Source of the DNA: CAWFXC01 sp963819735
Lineage (GTDB): Bacteria; Actinomycetota; Acidimicrobiia; IMCC26256; DASPTH01
Length of the DNA stretch: 64,000 nucleotides
Assembly (NCBI GenBank): GCA_963819735.1
Contig: CAWFXC010000002.1
Coordinates: forward strand, 372,001 to 436,000
Direction of reading: 5' to 3'
In this document: positions 19,447 through 29,241 of the stretch, piece after piece
Position numbering within the stretch: the first letter of the stretch is position 1
Layout of the letters: each line of letters begins with the position of its first letter
Notes under the pieces: generated by a model
Told to the model about the DNA's origin: nothing
Databases searched by the model: none
What the model saw: the letters and a program-made list of their open reading frames with translations, nothing else
Translations under genes and position numbers: made by a program

Positions 19447-21018
19447 CTACGCGCCGACGATCTCGTAGCCCTCGATCTCGCGCGCTTCCTCCTGCTCTTC
19501 CACCGATTCGAACTCGGCGGGTGCGTGCGCGGGGAGATAGCGCCACGCGATCACCGCCGCCACCATCACGATGACGGCGGCGATCGGATACGTGAGGCGC
19601 ATGGCCTCGATGAACGCGTTGCGGGAGAACGTGACGACCTCGGTGGCCTGCTTGGCCGGCAGATGACGCGCCGCCGACAGTGCGGTTCCCACCGAGTCGT
19701 GCACCGCGTGCGCGGCACGGCGCGACAGATCACTCGTGTTCGACGCGTAGTGGTGGTACAGCGCGAGGAACAGGCTGCCGAGCACCGCGACACCGAGCGC
19801 GCCGCCGGTCTGCCGGGTGGTGTCATTGATGGCCGAGCCCACCCCCGCCCGCCCCGGCGGCAACGACCCCATGATCGACTCGGTGGCGGGCGCGGTGGTG
19901 AAGCCGAGGCCGATGCCGAACAGCGCACGGACGAGCGCGCCGCCGACGAACGACGACATCACCGTGTTCGACGCGTAGAAGAGGAGGCCGAGCGAGACGA
20001 TGCACAGCCCGAACACGACGACCTTCTTGGTGCCCCAGACGTTGACGAGGCGCGGCGCGTTCGGCGCGGTCACCATCAGCCCGATGGCCACCGGCATCGC
20101 CAGCACGCCTGCCTTCAACGGCGAATAGCCGAGCACGAACTGGAAGTACTGGATCAGGAGGAACACCGAGCCGTAGAGCGCGAACGTGGTGAGGGTCAGC
20201 ACCCCCGACGCGGCCGAGAACCGCGGGTTCTTGAACACGCGCAGGTCGAGCATCGGCGTGCTCGTGTGGAGCTCCCAGAACGAGAACAGGAGCAGGAACA
20301 CCACGCCGGCGATGAAGGAGCCGACGACCGCGGGCGCCGTCCACCCCACCTCGGGGGCCTGGATGATCGCGTAGAGGATCCCGAGCAGCGCGAGGATCGA
20401 CAGGACCGCACCGAGCGGGTCGAGGGCGCGGTTGTCGGGGTCGCGCGAAGTGGGCACGAAGAAGTAGCCGGCCACCAGCCCGAGGATGCAGATCGGCACG
20501 TTCACGAGGAACACCGCACCCCACGAGAAGTGCTCGACCAACGTGCCGCCGATGAGCGGGCCGATCGCGACGCCGAGGCCGGACACGCCGGCCCACACGC
20601 CGATCGCCTTGGCCCGCTCCTTGCCCTCGAACGTGTTGGTGAGGATCGACAGCGTGGTCGGGAAGATGAACGCGGCACCGATGCCCATGAGCGCGCGTGA
20701 CGCGATCAGCATCTCGGGCGACGTCGCGACCGACGCCGCGGCCGAGAACGTGCCGAAGATGACCAGCCCGACCGAGAGCGCGCCCTTGCGCCCGTACTTG
20801 TCGCCGAGTGCGCCGGCGGTGAGCAGCAGGCAGGCGAAGACGATGACGTACGAGTCGACGATCCACTGGAGGTCGGACCCGCCCGCCCCGAGCTCGCGCA
20901 CGATGCTCGGCAGCGCGACGTTGAGGATCGAGTTGTCGACCGAGATGACGAGCAGCGACAGGCACAGCACCGCCAGCGTGTACCAGCGCCGTTCGTAGGC
21001 CTTCTCGGGCGCGAGCAT
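19447..21018 (-). CDS. MFS multidrug exporter, DHA2 (EmrB/QacA) family
   Basis: 523 residues with about 14 helices. Motif A-like GALGDKYGRKGALSVGL, a first helix with ISVDNSILNVALPSI and motif C-like GVSGLGVAIGPLIGG place it in the drug:H+ antiporter-2 family. The ATG at 21018 is preceded by GGAGGG at a good distance; the longer frame would run through the operator. Divergent from a TetR gene that probably represses it. Confidence 0.9.
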   Translation of the reverse strand: MLAPEKAYERRWYTLAVLCLSLLVISVDNSILNVALPSIVRELGAGGSDLQWIVDSYVIVFACLLLTAGALGDKYGRKGALSVGLVIFGTFSAAASVATSPEMLIASRALMGIGAAFIFPTTLSILTNTFEGKERAKAIGVWAGVSGLGVAIGPLIGGTLVEHFSWGAVFLVNVPICILGLVAGYFFVPTSRDPDNRALDPLGAVLSILALLGILYAIIQAPEVGWTAPAVVGSFIAGVVFLLLFSFWELHTSTPMLDLRVFKNPRFSAASGVLTLTTFALYGSVFLLIQYFQFVLGYSPLKAGVLAMPVAIGLMVTAPNAPRLVNVWGTKKVVVFGLCIVSLGLLFYASNTVMSSFVGGALVRALFGIGLGFTTAPATESIMGSLPPGRAGVGSAINDTTRQTGGALGVAVLGSLFLALYHHYASNTSDLSRRAAHAVHDSVGTALSAARHLPAKQATEVVTFSRNAFIEAMRLTYPIAAVIVMVAAVIAWRYLPAHAPAEFESVEEQEEAREIEGYEIVGA

Positions 21019-21055
21019 CGCGGGGAGCCCTCCTACCCGGCGTCGGCTGCTAGTG

Positions 21056-21071
21056 TTAACTAGTTGGTTAA
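21056..21071. promoter_or_regulatory. Inverted repeat TTAAC-N6-GTTAA, candidate TetR operator
   Basis: Perfect 5-bp arms at 21056-21060 and 21067-21071 in an AT-rich island. It lies 38 bases upstream of the exporter ATG and 72 bases upstream of the TetR ATG. Placement suits autorepression and exporter control. Confidence 0.6.
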
Positions 21072-21142
21072 AACAGGATAGTCCGCCGGGAGCCGGTCCC
21101 GCAAGCCTGTCCGGCCTGCCGTCCGACAGTTTGGAGGATCCG

Positions 21143-21757
21143 ATGGCCACGCGCGATCCGGAGGCCACCAAGGCCCGCATCCTCACCGCCGCCCTGCGCG
21201 AGTTCTCGGCCAAGGGCATCTCGGGGGCACGCGTCGACGCCATCGCGGCCCGGGCCAAGGTCAACAAGCGAATGCTCTACTACTACTTCGGGTCGAAGGA
21301 AGGCCTCTTCCAGGAGATCCTGCGGCGCCGGCTGCACGAGCGGTCGAGCCGCCTGCGCACCACCGGTGTGGCGAACCACGAGCGCCTGGCCGACCGCCAG
21401 GAACGACTGCTCGCCGACCGCGAATACACCCGTCTCCTCATGTGGGAGGCGCTCGAGACCGACCCCGAGCACCCGGCGAACGAGGCGGTGCGCCGCGAGT
21501 TCTTCCAGGCGTGGGTCGAGGCGGTCAAGGCGGAACAGCGGGCCGGCCACCTCCCCGCCGATCTCGACGCCGCGGAACTCGTGCTCACCGAGATCTGCAT
21601 CGTGATCGGCCCGATGCTCCTACCCCAGTTGGCGCAGCTCATCACCGGGCACGCAGTCGGCGATCCCGAGCTCACCCGCGAACGACGCGCCTTCCTCGAG
21701 GCGCTCGGCCGCCGCATCGACCGCGCCCCGAACGACGTAACCTCCACGTCTTCATGA
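21143..21757 (+). CDS. TetR/AcrR family transcriptional regulator
   Basis: 204 residues. The N-terminal helix-turn-helix runs from about residue 8 (TKARILTAALREFSAKG) through NKRMLYYYFGSKEGLF near 40-56; the C-terminal ligand domain is helical. TTGGAGGAT precedes the ATG at 21143. Divergent from the DHA2 exporter, and its stop overlaps the next SDR start (ATGA). Confidence 0.88.
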   Translation: MATRDPEATKARILTAALREFSAKGISGARVDAIAARAKVNKRMLYYYFGSKEGLFQEILRRRLHERSSRLRTTGVANHERLADRQERLLADREYTRLLMWEALETDPEHPANEAVRREFFQAWVEAVKAEQRAGHLPADLDAAELVLTEICIVIGPMLLPQLAQLITGHAVGDPELTRERRAFLEALGRRIDRAPNDVTSTSS

Positions 21758-22528
21758 CCCTCGATCCCCTCGCACCGTTCCGGCTCGACGACCGCGTGGC
21801 CATCGTCACCGGCGCGTCGTCGGGGCTCGGCACCCGCTTCGCGCGTGTGCTCGACGGCGCCGGCGCGCGCCTCGTGCTCGTCGCCCGTCGCCACGACCGG
21901 CTGCTGGAGCTCGCGGCCGACCTGCGCGACGCGATCACCGTTGAGGCCGACATCGCCGACCCTGCCGCGGCGGAGCGCATCGCTGCCGCGGCCGTCGAAC
22001 AGTTCGGTGGCATCGACGTCCTCGTCAACAATGCGGGCACGTTGCACGTGGAAAGCGCGGTCGACGAATCGATCGACGACTTCCGGCGGGTGATCGACGT
22101 CAACCTCGTGGGCACGTACACGCTCACCCAGTGCGGCGGCGCGGGCGATGATCGACGGCGGTGGTGGCGGTTCCGTGGTGAACATCGCGTCGATCTGGGG
22201 GCTGGTCGGCGTCGGGCAGATCCCCGACGCGTCCTACGCCGCCTCCAAGCACGCGCTCGTCGGCCTCACCCGCGAGCTCGGGGCCCAGTGGGCCCGCAAA
22301 GGCGTGCGGGTGAATGCGATCGCGCCCGGCTGGTTCGAGTCGGAGATGACCGTCGGCACGATGTTCGGCGACGAACGGGCCGAGAAGTGGATGCAGTCAC
22401 GCACGCCCATGGGCCGCGGCGGTCGCGAGCAGGAGCTCGACGGCGCGTTGCTGTTCCTCGCGTCGGACGCGAGCACCTACGTGACCGGTGCGACGCTCCC
22501 CGTCGACGGCGGCTGGACCGCCGTCTAG
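21754..22528 (+). pseudogene. SDR oxidoreductase interrupted by a one-base frameshift
   Basis: The first frame runs from ATG 21754 (overlapping the TetR stop) with TGASSGLG, NNAG and VNLVGTYTLTQ. The second frame resumes AAARAMIDGGGGGSVVNIAS and holds the YAASK pair and the usual C-terminus VTGATLPVDGGW. Deleting one T at about 22132 restores a continuous 257-residue SDR with every motif. Either a sequencing error or a recent mutation. Coupled to the TetR gene. Confidence 0.85.
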
Positions 22529-22530
22529 CG

Positions 22531-22579
22531 ATTCATTGCGCCGTGGGTTGCGGTGACCGCAACCCACGGGACAACGAAT
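22531..22579. terminator. Strong bidirectional hairpin terminator
   Basis: A perfect 13-bp stem (22541-22553 with 22557-22569, arm CCGTGGGTTGCGG) and a 3-base loop. Outer bases ATTCATTG and CAACGAAT extend it with one mismatch. It lies exactly between the convergent SDR and thiolase stops. Confidence 0.8.
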
Positions 22580-22594
22580 GCGAGGTGCGTCGGG

Positions 22595-23794
22595 TCAAAC
22601 CGCGGCCTTCTCGAGGATGTGGATGCCGCACGACGAGCCGAGGCCGATGACGTGGGCCATCCCCACCTTGGCGTCCGGGATCTGGCGGTCGCCCGCCTCG
22701 CCCCGCAGCTGGGTGGTGATCTCGAACACGCCGGCCGCGCCGGTCATGCCGATCGGGTGGCCCTTCGACAGCAGGCCGCCGGACGCGTTCACCGGCGTGG
22801 TGCCGTCGCGCCACGGGCCACGGGCGTCGATGAACGCACCCGCGCCGCCGGGCTCGCACAGCCGGAGGTTGTCGTAGTGGATCAGCTCGGCGGTGGCGAA
22901 GCAGTCGTGGAGCTCGACGAGGTCGAGATCCTCGGGGCCGATGCCGGCCTTCTCGTAGGCCTGGTCGGCCGCGTTGCGGGTGAGCGTGTTGACGTCGGGC
23001 TGCGACTCGCCGCCCTCGGACCACGGGTCACTCGTGAGCACCGACGCGCTGATCTTGACCGCGTGGGCCTGCTGCTCGAGCGAGAGGGTCTTCAGCTTGG
23101 CCTCCGACACGAGCACGATCGCCGCGGCACCGTCGCCGGTGGGGCAGCACATCGGGAGCGTGTTCGGGTAGGAGATCACACGAGCGTTCATGATCTCGTC
23201 GAGCGTGAACGCCTTCTGGTACTGCGCCAACGGGTTGAGCACCGAGTGCGCGTGGTTCTTCTCCGCCACCTTGGCGAACTGCTCGAACCCGACGCCGTCG
23301 TGCTCGTAGGCATACTCCATGCCCGCCTGACCGAACACCGCGGGCATCGTGCCCGAACCGAGCCAACCGTCGACCGGCATCACGCTGCCATACCGACCGC
23401 TCGGCTCGTAGACGAGCTCCTTGGCGCGCGGCGCGTTGCCGGCGAGCAGACCCATCTTGCCCATCTGCTCGGCGCCGATGGCGAGACCGAAGTCGGCCTC
23501 CCCCGCCTTGATGGAGAGGTAGGCGGTGCGCACCGCGGTGGCGCCGGTGGCGCAGGCGTTGATCACGTTGTAGATCGGGATGCCGGTCTGGCCGATCTGC
23601 TTGGCGACCTGCTGGCCGATGCCACCCATGTTGAACATGTTCCCGGTGGCCATCACCTGCATGTCGAAGATGGTGACGCCGGCGTCGTCGAGCGCGTTGA
23701 ACGCGGCCTCGGCGGCGAGGTCGACGACGTCTTTGTCGGGATAGCGGCCGATCTTGGTCATGGAGGCGCCGAGCACCCAGACGGAATCGCTCAT
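22595..23794 (-). CDS. Thiolase / lipid-transfer-type acetyl-CoA acetyltransferase
   Basis: 399 residues. The nucleophilic Cys lies in NACATGATAVRTAY, the C-terminal His in GGLLSKGHPIG, and HDCFATAEL matches the SCP-x-type thiolases that work without the second classical Cys. AGAAGAGGAG precedes the ATG. The partner Zn-ribbon gene lies immediately upstream (23 bases). Together they probably cleave a 3-oxoacyl-CoA or act in a retro-aldol step of sterol-like side-chain breakdown. Confidence 0.9.
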   Translation of the reverse strand: MSDSVWVLGASMTKIGRYPDKDVVDLAAEAAFNALDDAGVTIFDMQVMATGNMFNMGGIGQQVAKQIGQTGIPIYNVINACATGATAVRTAYLSIKAGEADFGLAIGAEQMGKMGLLAGNAPRAKELVYEPSGRYGSVMPVDGWLGSGTMPAVFGQAGMEYAYEHDGVGFEQFAKVAEKNHAHSVLNPLAQYQKAFTLDEIMNARVISYPNTLPMCCPTGDGAAAIVLVSEAKLKTLSLEQQAHAVKISASVLTSDPWSEGGESQPDVNTLTRNAADQAYEKAGIGPEDLDLVELHDCFATAELIHYDNLRLCEPGGAGAFIDARGPWRDGTTPVNASGGLLSKGHPIGMTGAAGVFEITTQLRGEAGDRQIPDAKVGMAHVIGLGSSCGIHILEKAAV

Positions 23795-23817
23795 CAGATT
23801 CTCCTCTTCTCCGCGGG

Positions 23818-24216
23818 TTACGCGGGCTCGAAGCCGAATGCCACGGCCTCGGTACCTTCGTCGTCGGTTCCAGCCAAGAACGTCGTGAGCCGGACCTTCA
23901 TTCCGAGCGACACCGTCTTCGGGTCGGGTTCGACGTTGACCACGTTGGCCTTTACGTCGCCCCCACCGTCGAGGTCGACCACCGACGACACGTACGGAAC
24001 CGGCACCCCGGGGGCGGCCTGGTGGACGATCGCGAACGATCGGACGACGCCGGTGGTGCCGAGCTTGCGGGAGCCGAACGACCGGTTGGCGCACTTGGCG
24101 CAGGCGTTGCGGCGGTCGAAGAAGAGCGCACCGCAGTTGTCGCACTGCTTGGCGAGGAGATACGGCTCGCCGTCGTCGATCACGAGATAGTCGACGATCG
24201 GGATCTGCTTACCCAT
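23818..24216 (-). CDS. Zn-ribbon/OB-fold (DUF35) thiolase partner
   Basis: 132 residues with a rubredoxin-like zinc knuckle (CDNCGALFFDRRNACAKC, near residues 25-42) and then an OB-fold-like domain. Such proteins bind acyl-CoA or the thiolase and pair with SCP-x-type thiolases. It is first gene of a two-gene operon with the thiolase. Confidence 0.88.
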   Translation of the reverse strand: MGKQIPIVDYLVIDDGEPYLLAKQCDNCGALFFDRRNACAKCANRSFGSRKLGTTGVVRSFAIVHQAAPGVPVPYVSSVVDLDGGGDVKANVVNVEPDPKTVSLGMKVRLTTFLAGTDDEGTEAVAFGFEPA

Positions 24217-24305
24217 GGGTTCTCAACTTCCCCCGGCTACTGGTTGTCCGGCGACGCTACCCCCTCGGGTACGCCCGCAGCACATGGGGCCCGGGTCCGG
24301 CCGCC

Positions 24306-26278
24306 TCACACGCCCGCGGTCGCGGGATCGTGCTCGTCGTGTTCGCCGTGGTCGGCACCGTCGAGGTGGGCGGTCCACGCCGCGAACATCTCTGCATAGC
24401 GCCCGCCCTTCGCCACCAGCTCGGCGTGCGATCCCAGTTCGAGAATGCGACCGTCGTCGACCACCGCGATGCGATCGGCCCGCATCGCGGTCGAAAGACG
24501 GTGGGCGACGATGATCGCGGTACGGCCCTCGAGCAGCGCGTCGAGCCCGGCCTCCACCTTGGTCTCCGACTTGAGGTCGAGGTTCGACGTGGCTTCGTCG
24601 AGGACGAGCACTCGGGGGCCGGCGAGGAACGCCCGGGCGAGGGCGACGAGCTGGCGCTCCCCCGACGACATCGAGACGCCGCGCTCGTGCACCGGGGTGT
24701 CGACGCCTTCGGGCAGCCGCTCGATGAGCTCGGTGAGCCCCACCCGGTTGACCGCTTCGGTCACCTCGTCGTCGGTGGCATCCGGACGCGCGAACGAGAT
24801 GTTGTCGCGCATCGTGCCCGCGAACAGGAACGGCTCCTGCGGCACGACACCGAGTTGGCGCCGCAACGAGTCGAGACCCACGTGGCGCAGGTCGTGGCCG
24901 TCGATCATCACCGAACCCTCGGTGGGGTCGTAGAAGCGCGTCACCAACTTCGCAATGGTCGACTTCCCCGCGCCGGTCGGGCCGACGAGCGCGATGGTCT
25001 CCCCCGCAGCGATGTCGAGGTCGACCTCGCGCAACACCGGCTTGGCCGGGTCGTAAGCGAACGAGACGTCGGTCAACGTGACCCGGCCCTCGATCGGCGG
25101 CAGCGGCTCGGCGTCGGCCGGCTCCTCGACCGTCGGCCGGGTCGAGAGCAGGTCGTCGAGCTTCAGGATCGCGGCCTGGCCCTGCTGATACAGGTTGTAC
25201 TGCGCGACCAGGAGCTGGATCGGCAGGAAGAACGAGTTCAGGTAGAGGATGAACGCGGTGAGCTCACCGATGCTGAGGTTGCCGTCGCGCACCATGTTGC
25301 CGCCGACGAGTAGCAGGATCGCCTGGCCGATCAACCCGACGAACTCGGTCGACGCGCCGTAGTTGGCGGCGAGGTGCGCGGTGTGGTCGTTGGCGTCGCG
25401 GTACACGCCCGACACGTTGCGGTGGAACAACACGTTGTTGCGGGCCCGGTTGAAACCGGCGACGACCCGCACGCCCGACAAGCTCTCCGAGAGGTCGCTG
25501 AGCACGTTGGCGATGCCGTCGCGCACCCGCTCGTAGCCGCGATCGGAAGTCGTGCGGAACCAGAGCGACAGCCCGGTGAGCGCGGGCACGATCAGCACCA
25601 GCGTGATCAACGCGAGCTCGACGTTGTAGAAGAAGAGGATCACCGTGACGACGAGCATGGTGAGACCCTGCAGTGCGAGCTGTGGGAGGCCGTCCTGCAG
25701 CAACTGCTGGAGCGACTCGATGTCGCTCGTCATGCGGGTCATGATCACGCCCGCCTTCTCCTCGGTGTAGTAGTCGAGGGAGAGGCGTTGGAGATGAGCG
25801 AACACCCGCACCCGGAGCTCGAACATCACTCGCGACGCGACGCGTCCGGTGGTCGCCACGCGGAAGCCGCTGGCGACGGCGGAGATGACGACCGCAAGGA
25901 TCGCCAGCACGCCGATGATCGTGAGCGCGGTCCAGTCCTTCTTGCTGATGCCGTCGTCGATGCCCATCTGGCTGAGGAACGGGCCCGCCTGGATGGCCAA
26001 CGCCTCGACCACGATGAAGAACGACGACAGCCACATCATCTTCTTGTGCGGCGTCAGCATCCGGCGCAGGGTCACGCCGCTCTGCTTCATCTGGTGGGAG
26101 AAGCCACCTTCGGGGCTGGTCCACTCCGGCTCGTCGGCGAGGAGGGTTTCGACGCCCTGCTGCAGCTCCCACGGGATCCCGGCGAAGGGCAATCCGTTGC
26201 CCGGGTTGCCGGGTGAGCCACCCGGCCGCGCGCCCCGATCGGCGCCCCACCCATCATGCTGCCGCCGCCCCAGGCCAT
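24306..26278 (-). CDS. ABC exporter half-transporter (subunit B), N-terminus probably frameshifted
   Basis: Six-helix ABC membrane domain followed by an ATPase domain with Walker A GPTGAGKS, Q-loop VVPQEPFLF and Walker B VLVLDEATS (catalytic Glu present), but a degenerate signature (SMSSGERQ). The continuous frame opens only at TTG 26192. An ATG at 26278 overlaps the preceding stop (TGATG) and encodes a glycine-rich MAWGGGSMMGG leader typical of this family, one base out of frame. A one-base loss near 26225-26250 would join them to about 657 residues. The true start is therefore uncertain. Confidence 0.85.
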
Positions 26279-28275
26279 CAGTCGAGGTCCTTCATCTCGG
26301 CGATGTCGGCATCGAGGACCTTCGACTCCGCGACGTCGGCGTCGGCGACCGACTCCCACCCGGGCCGGCGGCCGGCCCCGTTCGGCGGGACCGGTTCGAT
26401 GTCGTCGTCGGCCGCGTCGGCCTCGGCTTCGGCTTGCGCCAGGATCTCCGCGTAGCGCGGCTCGGTGGCCAGGAGCTCGTTGTGCGTGCCCTCGGCGATG
26501 ATCCGGCCACCCTCCACGACCGCCACCCGGTCGGCCAGGCTGATGGTCGACAAGCGGTGGGCGATGATCAGCGTCGTCCGGTTGCTCATGAGCTTGCGCA
26601 GCGCGACGTGGATCTGCTGCTCGATCTGCACGTCGATCGCGGAGGTGGCGTCGTCGAGCACCAGGATCGGGGGGTTCACGAGCAGCGTGCGGGCGATGGC
26701 CAGGCGCTGCCGCTGACCACCCGAGAGCGTGAACCCGCGCTCACCGACGATCGTGTCGTAGCCCTCGGGCAGCTCGAGCACGAAGTCGTCGGCACCGGCG
26801 GCGACGGCCGCGGCACGCACCTCCTCGAGCGACGCGTCGGGGCGCCCGTAGGCGATGTTGTCGCGGATCGACACCGAGAAGAGGAACGGTTCGTCGAGCA
26901 CCATGCCGATGTGGTGCCGCAGGCTCGGCAAGGTGAGATCACGCACGTCGTGGCCGTCGACGCGCACTGCACCGTCAGTCACGTCGTAGAAGCGGGCGAG
27001 GAGCCGCGCCGTGGTCGACTTCCCGCTCCCGGTGCGCCCGACCAATGCCACCGTCTCCCCCGGCCGGAGGCGGAGATCGAATCCCGACAGCACCGCTGTG
27101 CCATTGGCGTAGCCGAAGTCGACGTTGTCGAAGTGCACGTCGCCGGCGCAGTCGACGAGATCCACCGCGCCGGGGCGGTCGACGACGTCGGGCTGCTCGT
27201 CGAGGACCTCGTAGATACGTTGCGCCGACGCCGACGCGCGCTGGCCCATCATCAGGATCATCCCGAGCTGACGGAACGGCGGCTGCAGCATGAGCACGTA
27301 GGCGTTGAACGCGACGATGTCGCCGACCGTCGCCCGCCCGTTGATGGCGAGGTAGCCGCCGTAGAACAAGACGATGGCCTGGCCGAGGCGGGGCAGGTTC
27401 TCGAGCAGCGGCGACCACTTGGCGCGGATGTCGGCGTCCTTGACGTTTGCCCACTCGGCGCGCATGGCGGCGCCGGTCAGCGACTTGAGCTGGTTGTCCT
27501 CCGCCGCGAACGACTTGACGACGCGCACGCCGTTGATGTTCTCGTCGACGACGGTCGCGACATCCGCGAGCCGGGCCTGGATGAGCCACGACACGGGGAA
27601 CATCTGCTTCCGCATCTTCACGCCGACGATGTAGACGAACGGCATGGTCGACATCGTCACGATGGCAAGCGGCACGTTGATCGACAACATCTCCGCGAAC
27701 GCGAGGACCGCGACGCTGCACTGCACGATGATGCTCGGCGCGAACGCGAGGTACATCTGCACCGAGCGGATGTCGGAGTTGGCGCGCGAGATGAGCTGGC
27801 CCGACTGCACGCGGTCGTAGAACGAGAACGACATGCGGCTCAGGTGCTCGTACATGATGTTCCGCAGGTCGTACTCGATGCGGTACGCGGTCTTGAGCAG
27901 GTAGAGCCGCGACACGTAGGTGAAGCCGAACCGGATCACCGCGAGGATCACGATGATCACCACGAAGTGTCCGAGCGATTGGCTCGGATGACTCAGCGAG
28001 TCGATCGCCTGGCCGACTTCGTTGGGGATCTGCACCTGGATGGCCAGGCCGAGGAACGACGCGACCAGCGCCAGGCTGAACATGCCCTTGTGCGCGAGGA
28101 CAATCGGCATGACCCGCTTCAGCCACGACCCGCCGCGGTCGGGCTTGATGTTGGCGCGCGGGGGCGGGTACAGCGGGGTGACGTTCACCGGCACGAACGG
28201 CGACGACACGTCGGCACCGAACGCACCCATGCTCACCGGACGGCTCGCCGGGTCGCGATCGTGGGTGGCGGTCAC
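26278..28275 (-). CDS. ABC exporter half-transporter (subunit A)
   Basis: 665 residues: membrane domain, then an ATPase domain with Walker A GRTGSGKS, canonical signature LSGGQRQR and Walker B ILVLDDATS, where the catalytic Glu is Asp. With the partner's degenerate signature this makes one impaired and one active ATP site, as in asymmetric heterodimeric exporters such as TM287/288 and BmrCD. Its start overlaps the MarR stop (ATGA) and its stop overlaps the partner. The exported compound is unknown. Confidence 0.9.
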   Translation of the reverse strand: MTATHDRDPASRPVSMGAFGADVSSPFVPVNVTPLYPPPRANIKPDRGGSWLKRVMPIVLAHKGMFSLALVASFLGLAIQVQIPNEVGQAIDSLSHPSQSLGHFVVIIVILAVIRFGFTYVSRLYLLKTAYRIEYDLRNIMYEHLSRMSFSFYDRVQSGQLISRANSDIRSVQMYLAFAPSIIVQCSVAVLAFAEMLSINVPLAIVTMSTMPFVYIVGVKMRKQMFPVSWLIQARLADVATVVDENINGVRVVKSFAAEDNQLKSLTGAAMRAEWANVKDADIRAKWSPLLENLPRLGQAIVLFYGGYLAINGRATVGDIVAFNAYVLMLQPPFRQLGMILMMGQRASASAQRIYEVLDEQPDVVDRPGAVDLVDCAGDVHFDNVDFGYANGTAVLSGFDLRLRPGETVALVGRTGSGKSTTARLLARFYDVTDGAVRVDGHDVRDLTLPSLRHHIGMVLDEPFLFSVSIRDNIAYGRPDASLEEVRAAAVAAGADDFVLELPEGYDTIVGERGFTLSGGQRQRLAIARTLLVNPPILVLDDATSAIDVQIEQQIHVALRKLMSNRTTLIIAHRLSTISLADRVAVVEGGRIIAEGTHNELLATEPRYAEILAQAEAEADAADDDIEPVPPNGAGRRPGWESVADADVAESKVLDADIAEMKDLD

Positions 28276-28763
28276 CGCGCGTCGCCCTTCACGTGCTCTT
28301 CGCGGGAGCGGTCGAGCGCGCGGTTCCAGCCGTCGATCGCCTCGACCACGACGTCGCGGTCATCGTCGAGATAGTCGGCGATGCCGGCGAGACGTGCTTC
28401 GGCCGCGGTGTCGGCGTCGGCCAGGATCTGCTGCCCGCCGGCGGTGAGGAGCAGGGTGAGGCGACGCCGATCCTGGGGGTCGGCGCGGCGCTCCACCAGA
28501 TCGCGTGCGACGAGGCCGTCGATCAGTGCGGTGACGCTCGGGGGGCTCACTGCCAATTGGCGTGCCAGCACCGACGAGGCGCTCGAGCCGTCGCCGAGCA
28601 ACGCGAGGACGCGGTACTGCGGCAAGGAGAGGTCGAGGGGGACGAGTGCTCGCTCGACCTGTTTGGCCAACCGGGCGACCGCTCGGCCGGCGCCTGCGGG
28701 CATCGGCGCGGCCGTCGCGGTGGCGGACGCGGGTTTGGCCGCGCTTCCCTTCGTGCCCCTCAC
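28272..28763 (-). CDS. MarR family transcriptional regulator
   Basis: 163 residues with a winged helix containing LSLPQYRVLALLGDG, SPPSVTALIDGLVARDLV and the wing RRADPQDRRRLTLLLT. It starts the operon that encodes the ABC exporter and presumably represses it until a ligand binds. The first 20 residues are low in complexity, so the start could be further in. Confidence 0.85.
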   Translation of the reverse strand: MRGTKGSAAKPASATATAAPMPAGAGRAVARLAKQVERALVPLDLSLPQYRVLALLGDGSSASSVLARQLAVSPPSVTALIDGLVARDLVERRADPQDRRRLTLLLTAGGQQILADADTAAEARLAGIADYLDDDRDVVVEAIDGWNRALDRSREEHVKGDAR

Positions 28764-28781
28764 TGTTCCAGACCCATATGT

Positions 28782-28798
28782 TTAGGGTATCGAACTAA
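28782..28798. promoter_or_regulatory. Inverted repeat TTAG-N9-CTAA, candidate MarR operator
   Basis: On the minus strand this reads TTAGTTCGATACCCTAA, an AT-rich half-site pair 18 bases upstream of the MarR start at 28763. Spacing and base content fit MarR-family operators; binding is inferred. Confidence 0.5.
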
Positions 28799-28838
28799 TA
28801 CGGGTGCGCACCAGACCGCCACGCGAGACTGGAGCGGC

Positions 28839-28922
28839 GCGAGCGTGGCGGAACCGGCAGACGCGCCAGGTTTAGGTCCTGGTGTCCGCAAGGACGTGGG
28901 AGTTCGAGTCTCCCCGCTCGCA
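28839..28922 (+). tRNA. tRNA-Leu (anticodon TAG)
   Basis: 84 bases with acceptor stem GCGAGCG/CGCTCGC (28839-28845 and 28915-28921), anticodon stem CCAGG/CCTGG around loop TTTAGGT, a long variable arm (class II) and a T-loop GTTCGAGTC. The discriminator base is A, as leucine requires. CCA is not encoded. Confidence 0.95.
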
Positions 28923-29241
28923 CAAGGGCGACGCAGCGACCGAGCGTCGGCCGCGCCTACCGATCATCTACGTTCGTCTTGCGTCGTTCTCGAGCTGGTC
29001 CGCGGTGGTTGCTTCATCCCTCGTCGACGGCACTCCGGCCAGCGACACGCGAGAGTGCCGGTACCGCGTGCGCGAGATGTGCCGTGATGCGCTCCCTATG
29101 ACGACGGTCCGATGAGCGTTCGGTGCGTCGTCGTTCTGTGCTTCAACGCGTAGCACCATCGGAAGTTCAAGGGCACTGCGGACCGAGCGGTCTTGTCCGT
29201 GGACAATCAGGTCAGGCGCTCGAGCCGCCGCGAGCGACCCT
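28923..29241. other. Intergenic, no gene seen
   Basis: 319 bases between the tRNA and the 3' end of the coxSLM operon. Short frames are present on both strands but none has a ribosome binding site or protein-like composition. It probably holds the tRNA terminator. Confidence 0.5.

Noticed and set aside
18900..19447. Fluoride riboswitch before the crcB pair
   Set aside because: No crcB-motif pattern seen and the genes follow the exporter after only 10 bases.
25849..28374. 841-residue plus-strand frame
   Set aside because: Antisense of the ABC exporter genes.
28968..29159. 63-residue minus-strand frame after the tRNA
   Set aside because: No ribosome binding site or recognisable feature.
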